In this document: positions 44,954 through 53,295 of the stretch, in pieces
Layout: the number at the start of each line of letters is the position of its first letter
Position numbering within the stretch: the stretch's first letter is position 1
NCBI GenBank assembly: GCA_964608615.1
Contig: CAZSQG010000007.1
Span: forward strand, 1 to 64,000
Source: CALEUX01 sp964608615
GTDB lineage: Bacteria; Bacteroidota; Bacteroidia; Bacteroidales; Marinilabiliaceae
Length of the DNA: 64,000 bases
Reading direction: 5' to 3'
Made by a program: the position numbers and the translations under genes
The notes under the pieces: model-generated
Seen by the model: the letters and a program-made list of their open reading frames with translations, nothing else
Told to the model about the DNA's origin: nothing
Database searches by the model: none

Positions 44954-44990
44954 GACAATTCGGAATTCAAATCCGAATTGTCTTTTTTTT
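44954..44990 (+). terminator. Intrinsic terminator between araA and araD
   Basis: GACAATTCGGA (44954-44964) pairs perfectly with TCCGAATTGTC (44972-44982) and is followed by T8. Within an operon this would attenuate araD and araB relative to araA. Confidence 0.9.
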
Positions 44991-45079
44991 TAAACTCTGA
45001 GAGTTATTCTCATTATTACTTCTTTTTAAGCCTATTTCTGGTAGGTTTATATTTTGTAATCGTATATAAAACAATCCTT

Positions 45080-45772
45080 ATGCTTAAAGAACTTAAATCG
45101 ACGGTTTGTAAAGCAAATCTCGATCTGGTAAAATATGGCCTGGTGGTTTTCACATGGGGAAATGTGAGTGGTATTGATCGAAAATCGGGATTAGTTGTTA
45201 TTAAACCCAGTGGAGTGCCTTACGATGATATGCATCCTGAACAGATGGTTGTTGTTGATCTCGAGGGAAATGTGGTTGAAGGAAATCTGCGTCCATCATC
45301 TGATATGGCTACGCATATTGAATTATATAAGGCTTTCCCGAATATCGGAGGCATTGTTCACACGCACTCAACCTACGCCACAGGCTGGTCGCAAGCCGGG
45401 CTTGATTTACCGATTATTGGAACAACGCATGCTGATTATTTTGCTGACTCAATACCCTGTACACGCGATATGACAGCCAGTGAAGTAGAAGGTGCTTATG
45501 AGGCCGAAACAGGAAAGGTGATAGTGGAGACCTTCAAAAAACTAAACCCTGAGCATATTCCGGGTGTACTTGTAAAGAACCATGCTCCCTTTACATGGGG
45601 AAAGGATGCGCATGATGCTGTGCATAATAGCGTTGTGCTTGAGCAAGTGGCTAAAATGGCGTTTATTGCAAACACCTTAAATCCATCAATGACTATGAAT
45701 CCCTTGCTTACAAAAAAGCACTTTGAACGAAAACATGGAGCGAATGCCTATTATGGTCAGGGGAAAGAATAA
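45080..45772 (+). CDS. araD: L-ribulose-5-phosphate 4-epimerase
   Basis: A 230-residue class II aldolase-fold epimerase giving D-xylulose 5-phosphate. The start is ATG 45080 (MLKELKSTVCKANLDLVKYGLVVFTWGNVSGID); an upstream frame from 44978 is hydrophobic and overlaps the terminator. Zinc-binding histidines are in HTHSTYATGW and the later HAPFTWGKDAHDAV; PSGVPYDDM and SSDMATHIELY are the substrate loops. About 135 bp separate araA and araD. Confidence 0.96.
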   Translation: MLKELKSTVCKANLDLVKYGLVVFTWGNVSGIDRKSGLVVIKPSGVPYDDMHPEQMVVVDLEGNVVEGNLRPSSDMATHIELYKAFPNIGGIVHTHSTYATGWSQAGLDLPIIGTTHADYFADSIPCTRDMTASEVEGAYEAETGKVIVETFKKLNPEHIPGVLVKNHAPFTWGKDAHDAVHNSVVLEQVAKMAFIANTLNPSMTMNPLLTKKHFERKHGANAYYGQGKE

Positions 45773-45912
45773 CGTGGGTTTGAGAAAGAAGACCGGAGCC
45801 TAAAGACCGGATGTTAGGGGATAAATATAAGTGAGTAATTTTTAACTATATCCCTGATTAGATGGTTCACTTTTTAATTTTTTACGGTACGAACTAATTA
45901 ATAATTGAATTT

Positions 45913-47586
45913 ATGTCTGAAAAAAAATATGTGATAGGATTGGACTACGGAACCGACTCGGCACGGGCTGTTATAATTGATGCCATAACAGGCCATGAAG
46001 TGGCTTCGGCAGTTAAGTATTATCCGCGTTGGGCCAAAGAAAAATATTGTAATCCTTCAAAAGATCAATATCGTCAACATCCTCAGGATTATGTTGATGT
46101 GATGGAATTTATAATTAAAGAATCAATAGTTAAGGCAGGTCCGGGAGTAGCCGAAAATGTGGTTGGAATGTCATTCGATACTACGGGTAGCACTCCTGTT
46201 TTTGTGAATGAGGAGGGAACACCATTGTCCATGCTTCCTGAGTTCTCTGAGAATCCCAATGCAATGTTTGTGTTGTGGAAAGACCATACAGCTGTTAAGG
46301 AAGCTGGCGAGATCAATGAGCTTGCCAGCAAATGGGCGGTTGATTATACAAGTTTTGAAGGAGGTATTTATTCCTCTGAGTGGGTTTGGGCTAAAGTATT
46401 GCATGTATTAAGAGAGGATGAGAAGGTACGGAAAGCTGCTTTTTCGTGGATTGAGCATTGCGACTGGATGCCGGCTTTAATTACAGGCAAGCAGAAGCCA
46501 ACTGAAGTGATACGAAGCCGTTGCTCGGCAGGTCATAAAGCCATGTGGCTTGAGGAGTGGGACGGATTGCCAACTGAGGAGTTTTTAACAGCATTGGATC
46601 CTCTTCTGGCCGGATACCGAAAACGGTTATTCAGACAAACTTATACCAGTGATGTGAAAGTTGGAAATCTTACCCCTGAGTGGGCCAATAGACTTGGTTT
46701 AACTACCAATGTGGCTGTTGGCGTTGGGGCTTTTGACTGTCATATGGGAGCAGTAGGAGGCGAAGTTACTTCTAATGTTCTGGCACGGTCAATTGGTACT
46801 TCAACCTGTGATATTATGATAGCTCCTTATAATCAGATTGGTGACAAACTGATTGCGGGTATCTGTGGTCAGGTTGATGGATCGGTTATTCCGGGTTATG
46901 TGGGACTTGAAGCCGGACAGTCGGCCTTTGGTGATATTTACGCCTGGTTTAAAAGAATTATTGGTTGGCCTATCGAAAATATTCTGTCGAAAACGAATTT
47001 GGTGGATGCAGAAACTAAGGCCAGATTGATTGAAGAAACTCTTAACCGCATTATTCCTGAACTATCTGCCGAAGCGGCCAATATACCCATTGAAGAATCA
47101 TCTATTATCGCTGTGGATTGGATGAATGGACGTCGCACGCCAGATGCCAGTCAGGAAGTAACGGGTTCAATTGCGGGGCTGAAACTGGGTTCTGATGCCC
47201 CTCGTATTTTCAGGGCATTGGTTGAGGCAACAGCCTTTGGTTCAAAAGCCATCGTTGACCGGTTTGCCAGGGAAGGCGTTGAGATAAAAGGGATAATTGG
47301 TCTTGGTGGTGTAGCAAAAAAATCACCTTTTGTAATGCAAACTCTGGCCGATGTTTTAAATATGCCAATTAAAGTGGCACGTTCGGAACAAACCTGTGCC
47401 CTTGGCGCTGCTATGTTTGCAGCAGTAGTTGCCGGTGTATATTCAAAAGTGGAAGAAGCTCAGAAGGCCATGGGTCAGGGATTCGAAAAAGAATACCAAC
47501 CAAAGGCTGCCAATGTTAAGGTTTATGTTGATATTTATAAGAAATATCAGAAACTTGGAACATTTACCGAAAACGAAAAACTATAG
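45913..47586 (+). CDS. araB: L-ribulokinase
   Basis: A 557-residue FGGY-family kinase phosphorylating L-ribulose. The phosphate-1 loop is IGLDYGTDSARAV; WKDHTA, SSEWVWAKVLHVL and EAGQSAFGD are AraB motifs, and the adenosine region is IIGLGGVAKKSPFVMQTLAD. It lies 140 bp after araD on the same strand and ends with a strong hairpin. The order araA-araD-araB completes conversion of L-arabinose to D-xylulose 5-phosphate. No transporter gene is in the window. Confidence 0.97.
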   Translation: MSEKKYVIGLDYGTDSARAVIIDAITGHEVASAVKYYPRWAKEKYCNPSKDQYRQHPQDYVDVMEFIIKESIVKAGPGVAENVVGMSFDTTGSTPVFVNEEGTPLSMLPEFSENPNAMFVLWKDHTAVKEAGEINELASKWAVDYTSFEGGIYSSEWVWAKVLHVLREDEKVRKAAFSWIEHCDWMPALITGKQKPTEVIRSRCSAGHKAMWLEEWDGLPTEEFLTALDPLLAGYRKRLFRQTYTSDVKVGNLTPEWANRLGLTTNVAVGVGAFDCHMGAVGGEVTSNVLARSIGTSTCDIMIAPYNQIGDKLIAGICGQVDGSVIPGYVGLEAGQSAFGDIYAWFKRIIGWPIENILSKTNLVDAETKARLIEETLNRIIPELSAEAANIPIEESSIIAVDWMNGRRTPDASQEVTGSIAGLKLGSDAPRIFRALVEATAFGSKAIVDRFAREGVEIKGIIGLGGVAKKSPFVMQTLADVLNMPIKVARSEQTCALGAAMFAAVVAGVYSKVEEAQKAMGQGFEKEYQPKAANVKVYVDIYKKYQKLGTFTENEKL

Positions 47587-47907
47587 TTCTTTAAAAACTA
47601 TGCTTTTTAAGTGTGAGTTATTGTTTTGAAGGTTTAATTTATATAGAAAGGGATATCCTGTTTTTTTCAGGATATCCCTTTCTAAAATCAGATAAAATCA
47701 AATTTGTTGTAGAAGGAGCTTTTACAAAACAGTTGTATTACCATTGTTAATAAAAAAACCATCTCTGATTTGGGAAGAAAAACCGAGATTCATATTCCCT
47801 TACAGAGGTTTAATTATCAACTAATCCCATGAATAATCCTTGTGGGTTAAAAGTGGGGGTGCTTGGTAAATAACAAAAAAACCTACTAAAATAAACGCTG
47901 TAGGTTT
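47587..47907. other. Intergenic region between convergent araB and obg
   Basis: About 320 bp without a gene, holding the two terminators listed here for the converging transcripts. Confidence 0.5.
47645..47683 (+). terminator. Terminator hairpin after araB
   Basis: Perfect 16-bp stem AGAAAGGGATATCCTG / CAGGATATCCCTTTCT with a T7 loop, 58 nt after the araB stop. The usual U-tract is missing, so termination may be weak or the structure may protect the mRNA end. Confidence 0.75.
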
Positions 47908-47909
47908 TT
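47874..47909 (-). terminator. Intrinsic terminator overlapping the obg stop codon
   Basis: On the minus strand AAAAACCTAC (47909-47900) pairs with GTAGGTTTTT (47886-47877), and the T-run continues. The left arm includes part of the obg stop codon. Confidence 0.75.
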
Positions 47910-48912
47910 AAATATCCAGCATTGGTTGATCCAACTCATTCCATATAAGATCTTTAAGCTCAGGAATTCCTTTGCCAGTTATTGAAGAAATAAAAATATA
48001 TGGTATCGAGGGTAACTGTTTTTCCATCTCTTTTTGAAGTTCCATATCCAAAAGATCCGACTTGGTAATGGCCAGCAATCGGTGCTTATCAAGCAGTTCG
48101 GGATTGAATTGTTTGAGTTCGTTAACCAAAATATTATACTCGGTCATCACGTCCTTACTATCGGCAGGAACCATAAAGAGCAGAATAGAGTTGCGTTCAA
48201 TGTGTCGTAAAAAGCGCAATCCAATTCCTTTACCTTCATGAGCTCCTTCAATAATCCCTGGAATATCGGCCATCACAAACGATTTGTGGTCGTGGTATTG
48301 AACAATGCCAAGGTTGGGAACCAGAGTGGTAAACGGATAATCGGCAATTTCGGGTTTTGCGGCACTAACAACTGAAAGCAGCGTTGATTTTCCTGCATTG
48401 GGAAATCCAACAAGGCCCACATCGGCCAATACTTTTAATTCAAGAATAACAGCCAGTTCAATTGACGGTTCACCTGGTTGGGCAAATCGAGGGGTTTGCA
48501 AGGTTGATGTTTTAAAGTTGGCATTTCCTAAACCGCCTCGTCCACCTTTTACTAGAATTACCTCTTCTCCTTCAGTAGTTATTTCAAACAGAACTTCACC
48601 TGTTTCTGCGTCTTTGGCAACAGTTCCTAGTGGCACATCAATTATTTTGTCTTCACCACCTGCTCCTGATGAGCGTTGCTTGCCGCCCGACTCGCCATGA
48701 CCGGCAAAAACGTGTCGTCTGAATTTAAGGTGTATCAATGTCCAGTAATTGCTGTTACCGCGAGCAATAACGTGTCCGCCTCGTCCGCCATCACCACCAT
48801 CGGGTCCGCCTTTGGGAATAAATTTCTCACGCCGCATATGGGTTGAACCCGGCCCGCCATTGCCTGAACGGCAAAAAATCTTTACATAATCAACAAAATT
48901 TGAGCTAGCCAT
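47908..48912 (-). CDS. obg: GTPase Obg/CgtA
   Basis: A 334-residue essential GTPase of ribosome assembly and stress signalling. The glycine-rich Obg domain (residues ~5-160, GNGGPGSTHMRREKFIPKGGPDGGDGG) precedes the G domain: G1 GFPNAGKSTLLS, G3 ADIPGII and G4 TKSD. The third, OCT, domain of Bacillus Obg is absent, as in many Bacteroidetes and proteobacteria. It follows adk on the minus strand by 46 bp. Confidence 0.96.
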   Translation of the reverse strand: MASSNFVDYVKIFCRSGNGGPGSTHMRREKFIPKGGPDGGDGGRGGHVIARGNSNYWTLIHLKFRRHVFAGHGESGGKQRSSGAGGEDKIIDVPLGTVAKDAETGEVLFEITTEGEEVILVKGGRGGLGNANFKTSTLQTPRFAQPGEPSIELAVILELKVLADVGLVGFPNAGKSTLLSVVSAAKPEIADYPFTTLVPNLGIVQYHDHKSFVMADIPGIIEGAHEGKGIGLRFLRHIERNSILLFMVPADSKDVMTEYNILVNELKQFNPELLDKHRLLAITKSDLLDMELQKEMEKQLPSIPYIFISSITGKGIPELKDLIWNELDQPMLDI

Positions 48913-48958
48913 GATTCCGCAACATTTATTATTTATTCTCCGACTTTAACAGTACGTA

Positions 48959-49537
48959 TTATGAATGCCTTTGTGCATCAATGGCATTACATATTTTTTC
49001 AAAGATCTCACTAACAGTTCCAATACCATGTATGCCTTTGTAACAACCTTCGTTCTGATAGAAGCCTATTACCGGTGAAGTCTGGGTTTCGTAAACGTCA
49101 ATTCTTTTTTCAATAGTTTCAAGATTGTCGTCCGACCGTCCTGAAGTTTCACCTCTTTTCAACAGACGGTCAATTAACTCTTGTTTTTCCACTTCCAGAT
49201 TAAGCATTATACAGATGTGTTCTCCGCGCTTTTCAAGCATCTCTTTCAATGCTTTAGCTTGATCTTCTGTACGAGGAAAACCATCGAAAATAACGCCTTT
49301 GGAATTATTTAATAATATAAGCTTGTTTTCGAGCATATTAACGATGATATGATCGGGAACCAATTCGCCGCGGTCAATAAACTGACTGGCTGTTTTACCA
49401 AGATCGGTTCCTGAATTGATTTCCTGACGAAGAATATCGCCAGTTGAGATATGCGATAAACCATAGTATTCAATGATTTTTTCGCTTTGCGTTCCTTTTC
49501 CTGAACCCGGAGGGCCAAAGATGATGATGTTTAACAT
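48959..49537 (-). CDS. adk: Adenylate kinase
   Basis: A 192-residue enzyme, ATP + AMP to 2 ADP. The P-loop is FGPPGSGKGTQS, the AMP site ISTGDILR and the motif GFPRTEDQAKAL. The LID is short (LKRGETSGRSDDNLET), without zinc-binding cysteines. Its start is 15 bp after the hpt stop codon, so the two are co-transcribed. Confidence 0.97.
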   Translation of the reverse strand: MLNIIIFGPPGSGKGTQSEKIIEYYGLSHISTGDILRQEINSGTDLGKTASQFIDRGELVPDHIIVNMLENKLILLNNSKGVIFDGFPRTEDQAKALKEMLEKRGEHICIMLNLEVEKQELIDRLLKRGETSGRSDDNLETIEKRIDVYETQTSPVIGFYQNEGCYKGIHGIGTVSEIFEKICNAIDAQRHS

Positions 49538-49552
49538 TTGTGAGTGAGTTTA

Positions 49553-50086
49553 TTAAATGACGCTATATATGTCAGGGAGATTTCTACCATAACCATCGTA
49601 ATCAAGTCCATATCCAACAATAAATTCGTTGGGTATTTCCATTCCTATATAATCCAGTCTAATATCCCTTTTCAGTGATTCCGGTTTAAAAAGAAGGGTT
49701 ACGACAAAGATTTCTTTTGCGCCAAGTTTTTTTAATTGGTTTACACTATTTTCAACGGTAATTCCGGAATCAACAATGTCTTCAAGCAAAACAATGGTTC
49801 TTCCTTTTAATTCTTCATTAAAGCCTATTAATTCCTTTACTTGTCCGGTGCTACCCATTCCTTCATAAGAAGCTAATTTTACAAAGCTTATCTGGCATGG
49901 AAACTCTATAAGCTTCATTAAATCGGCCGAAAACATAAAAGAACCGTTTAGAATACAAACCATTAAAGGATTTTTATCCTTTAAATCACGGTTTATTTTC
50001 TCCGCAATCTGCCAAATAGCTTTTTTAATATCACTGGCAGGTATTGAAAGGCTGAATTCTCTGTCTAGCAGCTTAATCCGTTTCAT
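49553..50086 (-). CDS. hpt: Hypoxanthine phosphoribosyltransferase
   Basis: A 177-residue purine salvage enzyme. The PRPP-binding motif VLLEDIVDSGITV is preceded by VKLASYEGMGS and followed by the base-binding FIVGYGLDYDGYGRNLP. It is the first gene of the hpt-adk-obg run; TACTTTTG on the minus strand (50125-50118), 32 nt before the start codon, is a perfect -7 match but without a good -33. Confidence 0.96.
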   Translation of the reverse strand: MKRIKLLDREFSLSIPASDIKKAIWQIAEKINRDLKDKNPLMVCILNGSFMFSADLMKLIEFPCQISFVKLASYEGMGSTGQVKELIGFNEELKGRTIVLLEDIVDSGITVENSVNQLKKLGAKEIFVVTLLFKPESLKRDIRLDYIGMEIPNEFIVGYGLDYDGYGRNLPDIYSVI

Positions 50087-50423
50087 AAAAGGATTTTTTT
50101 TAATTTAAAACAGAGTGCAAAAGTACTAAAAATTGGGACTCCATCTTCAGTGAATTATATTTAAAAAAAAATGATAATTGATAAAATGTGTATTAATGGG
50201 CTATGTATTCCAATAAAGTCATTCATAATGGCACTATTTAGTGTAGGCAAGGAAAAAATGTGTTTGCCGCATTTTTGTTAAGACTATTAGTGTACATATA
50301 TATTGTTAATTATTTTATTTCTGTTGATTGGGATTAAGTAATTGTTTATATTGTAAATAATAGAGAGATAGTGAATTGAGATTCGTTCGGCTTGTTTGAC
50401 TAAACCCTTAACCCTTTTAGGCC
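50087..50423. other. Intergenic region between divergent hpt and the PorV-like gene
   Basis: 337 bp, AT-rich. It holds the candidate hpt -7 element at 50118-50125. No other structure is evident. Confidence 0.4.
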
Positions 50424-51266
50424 ATGAAGCAATTCTCATTATTGGGTATTTTATTGGTGATAAACCTTTCCGTTTTTTCTCAAGGTGTTTTATTTTTTAG
50501 TCCTGTTGATCAAGGTATTGGTCGAACTGGCACTTTAGGAGTTGATTCCTGGAGCTTTTTCTCTAATCCGGCAGGTCTTTCAGGTGTAGATATGCCCTCA
50601 GCCGGGATTGGTTATTACAGTGGATTCCATATTAAAGAGCTTGCATCGAGGGCAGCTTTTGGGTGTTTTCCAACTTCGCTTGTAACTGTGGCCGGCGGGT
50701 TTACTCATTATGGGTATGAACACTTCAATATTCAACAATATGCTTTGGCTGCTGCGCGACAAATGGCACCATGGCTTCGTTTAGGTATCAGGATCAATTA
50801 TTTTCTTCGTAATCAAACTGGGAGTGAGAGGTTGGGGCTTGCCACTCTTGATGCAGGTTTCCAAATTGATCCTGACCCGAAAGTGTCGATCGGATTCTTT
50901 ACTATTAATCCAGCTCGCCTCAAATGGAATCTGAGCGATTGGAGCGAATATCAAGCCTCGGGTGTGGCTGCTGCTATTGGATATAAACCTGTTCAAAGTC
51001 TTAATTTGGAGCTGGGCGTTTTAAAGAATGTTGGGTATCCTGTTGAAACTTGTTTTGCTATTGAAGCTCCAATACATAAACAAGTTGTTATTCGCGGTGC
51101 CGTTACCACAGAACCTTTGAGACTAGGTTTTGGCGCAGGGTTTAAATGGCAATTACTTAGCTTTGATTTAGGAATAAACCACCATTCTACTCTTGGGTTC
51201 TCATCTTCTTTCGGAATATTATTTTATCTGCGTTCTTTATCGAAAAACAACACCCCAATACCATGA
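50424..51266 (+). CDS. PorV/PorQ-like outer-membrane beta-barrel protein
   Basis: A 280-residue protein with signal peptide (about 1-19, ending VFSQG) and amphipathic beta-strands through its length. The opening GVLFFSPVDQGIGRTGTLGVDSWSFFSNPAGLSG resembles the FadL/PorV/UPF0164 fold, in which SNPAGL is typical. PorV shuttles cargo of the type IX secretion system to the surface; whether this relative does so is unknown. Its stop overlaps the next start by four bases, so the two proteins probably work together. Confidence 0.75.
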   Translation: MKQFSLLGILLVINLSVFSQGVLFFSPVDQGIGRTGTLGVDSWSFFSNPAGLSGVDMPSAGIGYYSGFHIKELASRAAFGCFPTSLVTVAGGFTHYGYEHFNIQQYALAAARQMAPWLRLGIRINYFLRNQTGSERLGLATLDAGFQIDPDPKVSIGFFTINPARLKWNLSDWSEYQASGVAAAIGYKPVQSLNLELGVLKNVGYPVETCFAIEAPIHKQVVIRGAVTTEPLRLGFGAGFKWQLLSFDLGINHHSTLGFSSSFGILFYLRSLSKNNTPIP

Positions 51267-53284
51267 GAGCCAGATTTATTATTTTTATTTTCTTATTCGA
51301 ATTGACAAGCCTTTATGGACAGGCAATTGACGATGTTTATGGTTGGGCTTCGGAGATTGCGGAGGCTTTATCAGAGGAGTCGGACGATGAGGATTTCTCA
51401 TATCTTATTGAAGATATTGTTAGAATATATAATAATCCTATTGATATAAACCATGCCACACGGCAGGATCTTGAAAAGATTGTTTTTTTGAATGCCATTC
51501 AAATCGAAAATCTGTTGTTTCAGCGATATACCAATGGCGCATTTGGATCTATTTATGATTTGCAGAATGTTGAGGGATTTGACCGTCGTTTGCTGGAGTG
51601 GTTAGAACCTCTGATTGTTTTTGGAGAGATGGATTCCCGGCAGAAAAAAATCAGACCTCGCGGTGATCTGTTTTTACGAACAAGATTTACCATTGAAACA
51701 CCAGCAGGGTATAAGCCCTCGGGTGAGGATTTGCCGGTATTTCAGGGTGATAAACCTCTTTTGTATTCCCGATTTGAGATGAGTATTACTCGTGATTTGG
51801 AAGCTGGATTTGTAACCGAGAACGACCCCGGTGAGCCTATGTTTAATAGTCAAATTTCAACAATGGATCATTTGGCCGGTTATGTTTCATGGAAGCCGGG
51901 TAAGTTTCTAAAACAGGTTATCGTGGGACAATACCGAATAAGCGGTGGCCAGGGATTAGCTTTACAATCGGGTATGAGTACCCGAAAAAGCAGTTTAACT
52001 ACTTGTATCCAAAACAGAAGTAACACTTACCGGCCATCCTTATCGGTTAATGAATATTCGGGATTGAGTGGTTTGCTTTTATCGTTGGGAAATCAGAATT
52101 TTTCAGTAACCCCGTTTGTTTCCATAAGAAACAGGGATGGCAGGATTGTTGAAGGCGCTGAAGGCAAGGTGATTACTGGGTTTGATGCGGATGGCTATCA
52201 CCGGACACTAACCGAGTTAAGTTCGAGAAAGAATACACGTGAAGACGTGTTTGGAGTTCAAGTGAAATACTTTTTTAAACGATTAACAATTGAGGCCGGG
52301 CATTTGGAATACCGAATTGAATATCCATTGACACCTTCGGCACTTCCATCGAAACGGTTTTATTTTAGTGGGCAGGAAAACCATAATAGTTGGTTTGCTT
52401 TGGAAGGAAGCATCGGTAATACGTTTGTTTTTTCGGAGGTGGCATTTAATAATAGTATGGAGCCGGCATTGTGGGGCGGGTTGCTTTTTTCACCGGGAGC
52501 ACCTGTTTCAATGGTTCTGTCGTACCGGCGAATTCCGGTTGACTTTAATGCACCTTTAGGTGGTCCGTTTACAGAATCTTCGGGGGCAGCAGGTGAATCA
52601 GGATTTTATTCAGGAATTCAAATCAATTTCCCTGCGAATTTTTTGTTATCGGGCTATTTAGATTATTTTAAGTTTAATTGGTTGCAATATCAGTTGAAAT
52701 CACCTGCCAATGGTTATGACGTATTGGCAATTCTGACACATAAGGCAGGTTTAATATGGGAAAACAGTTTGCGGTTACGGCATCGTGAAAAGATGGTAAA
52801 TCTATCATCAGAAGGCCCTGATTACCCGATTGGAGTACGCAAGCAGAATCAGATACGACTGCAAACCCGTTTTAATCCTGTTCCGGAGTGGAGTTTTACT
52901 ACCCGGCTCGATTTTCATCAGGTTGCCATACCGGGCAAGACTATTCCATCGGGCTTTTATCTGGGACAAGAGATTCGTTATAATCATCCGGGTAATAAAT
53001 GGAACGTTATTATGCGTTATGGAATTATTGATGTGGAAGATTTTGAAACACGTATTTATGTATATGAACCTGATGTTTTGTACAGCTTAACAACGCCTGC
53101 TTATTACGGGCAGGGGAGTAGATGCATTGTGATGAGTAAAATAAAAATAGCAAACAGGCTTGACTTGTGGGCAAGGTTTGCCTGGTGGCACTATACAAAC
53201 CGGGAAAATATCAGCAGTGGCAATATGTTAATTGATTCGAATGTTGTAAGGGAATTTCGGGTTCAAATAAGGAAGAGGTTTTAA
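51263..53284 (+). CDS. Helix-hairpin-helix domain outer-membrane protein
   Basis: A 673-residue protein with signal peptide (ending SLYGQ). An acidic stretch (SEESDDEDFSYLIED) leads to a ComEA-like helix-hairpin-helix pair at about residues 55-125 (NPIDINHATRQDLEKIVFLNAIQIENLL and GSIYDLQNVEGFD). The remaining ~540 residues are beta-strand rich and end VVREFRVQIRKRF, an outer-membrane barrel-type C-terminus. Such HhH-barrel fusions occur in Bacteroidetes; function is not established. DNA binding at the surface, for uptake, is one possibility. Confidence 0.78.
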   Translation: MRARFIIFIFLFELTSLYGQAIDDVYGWASEIAEALSEESDDEDFSYLIEDIVRIYNNPIDINHATRQDLEKIVFLNAIQIENLLFQRYTNGAFGSIYDLQNVEGFDRRLLEWLEPLIVFGEMDSRQKKIRPRGDLFLRTRFTIETPAGYKPSGEDLPVFQGDKPLLYSRFEMSITRDLEAGFVTENDPGEPMFNSQISTMDHLAGYVSWKPGKFLKQVIVGQYRISGGQGLALQSGMSTRKSSLTTCIQNRSNTYRPSLSVNEYSGLSGLLLSLGNQNFSVTPFVSIRNRDGRIVEGAEGKVITGFDADGYHRTLTELSSRKNTREDVFGVQVKYFFKRLTIEAGHLEYRIEYPLTPSALPSKRFYFSGQENHNSWFALEGSIGNTFVFSEVAFNNSMEPALWGGLLFSPGAPVSMVLSYRRIPVDFNAPLGGPFTESSGAAGESGFYSGIQINFPANFLLSGYLDYFKFNWLQYQLKSPANGYDVLAILTHKAGLIWENSLRLRHREKMVNLSSEGPDYPIGVRKQNQIRLQTRFNPVPEWSFTTRLDFHQVAIPGKTIPSGFYLGQEIRYNHPGNKWNVIMRYGIIDVEDFETRIYVYEPDVLYSLTTPAYYGQGSRCIVMSKIKIANRLDLWARFAWWHYTNRENISSGNMLIDSNVVREFRVQIRKRF

Positions 53285-53295
53285 TAACATCAAAC

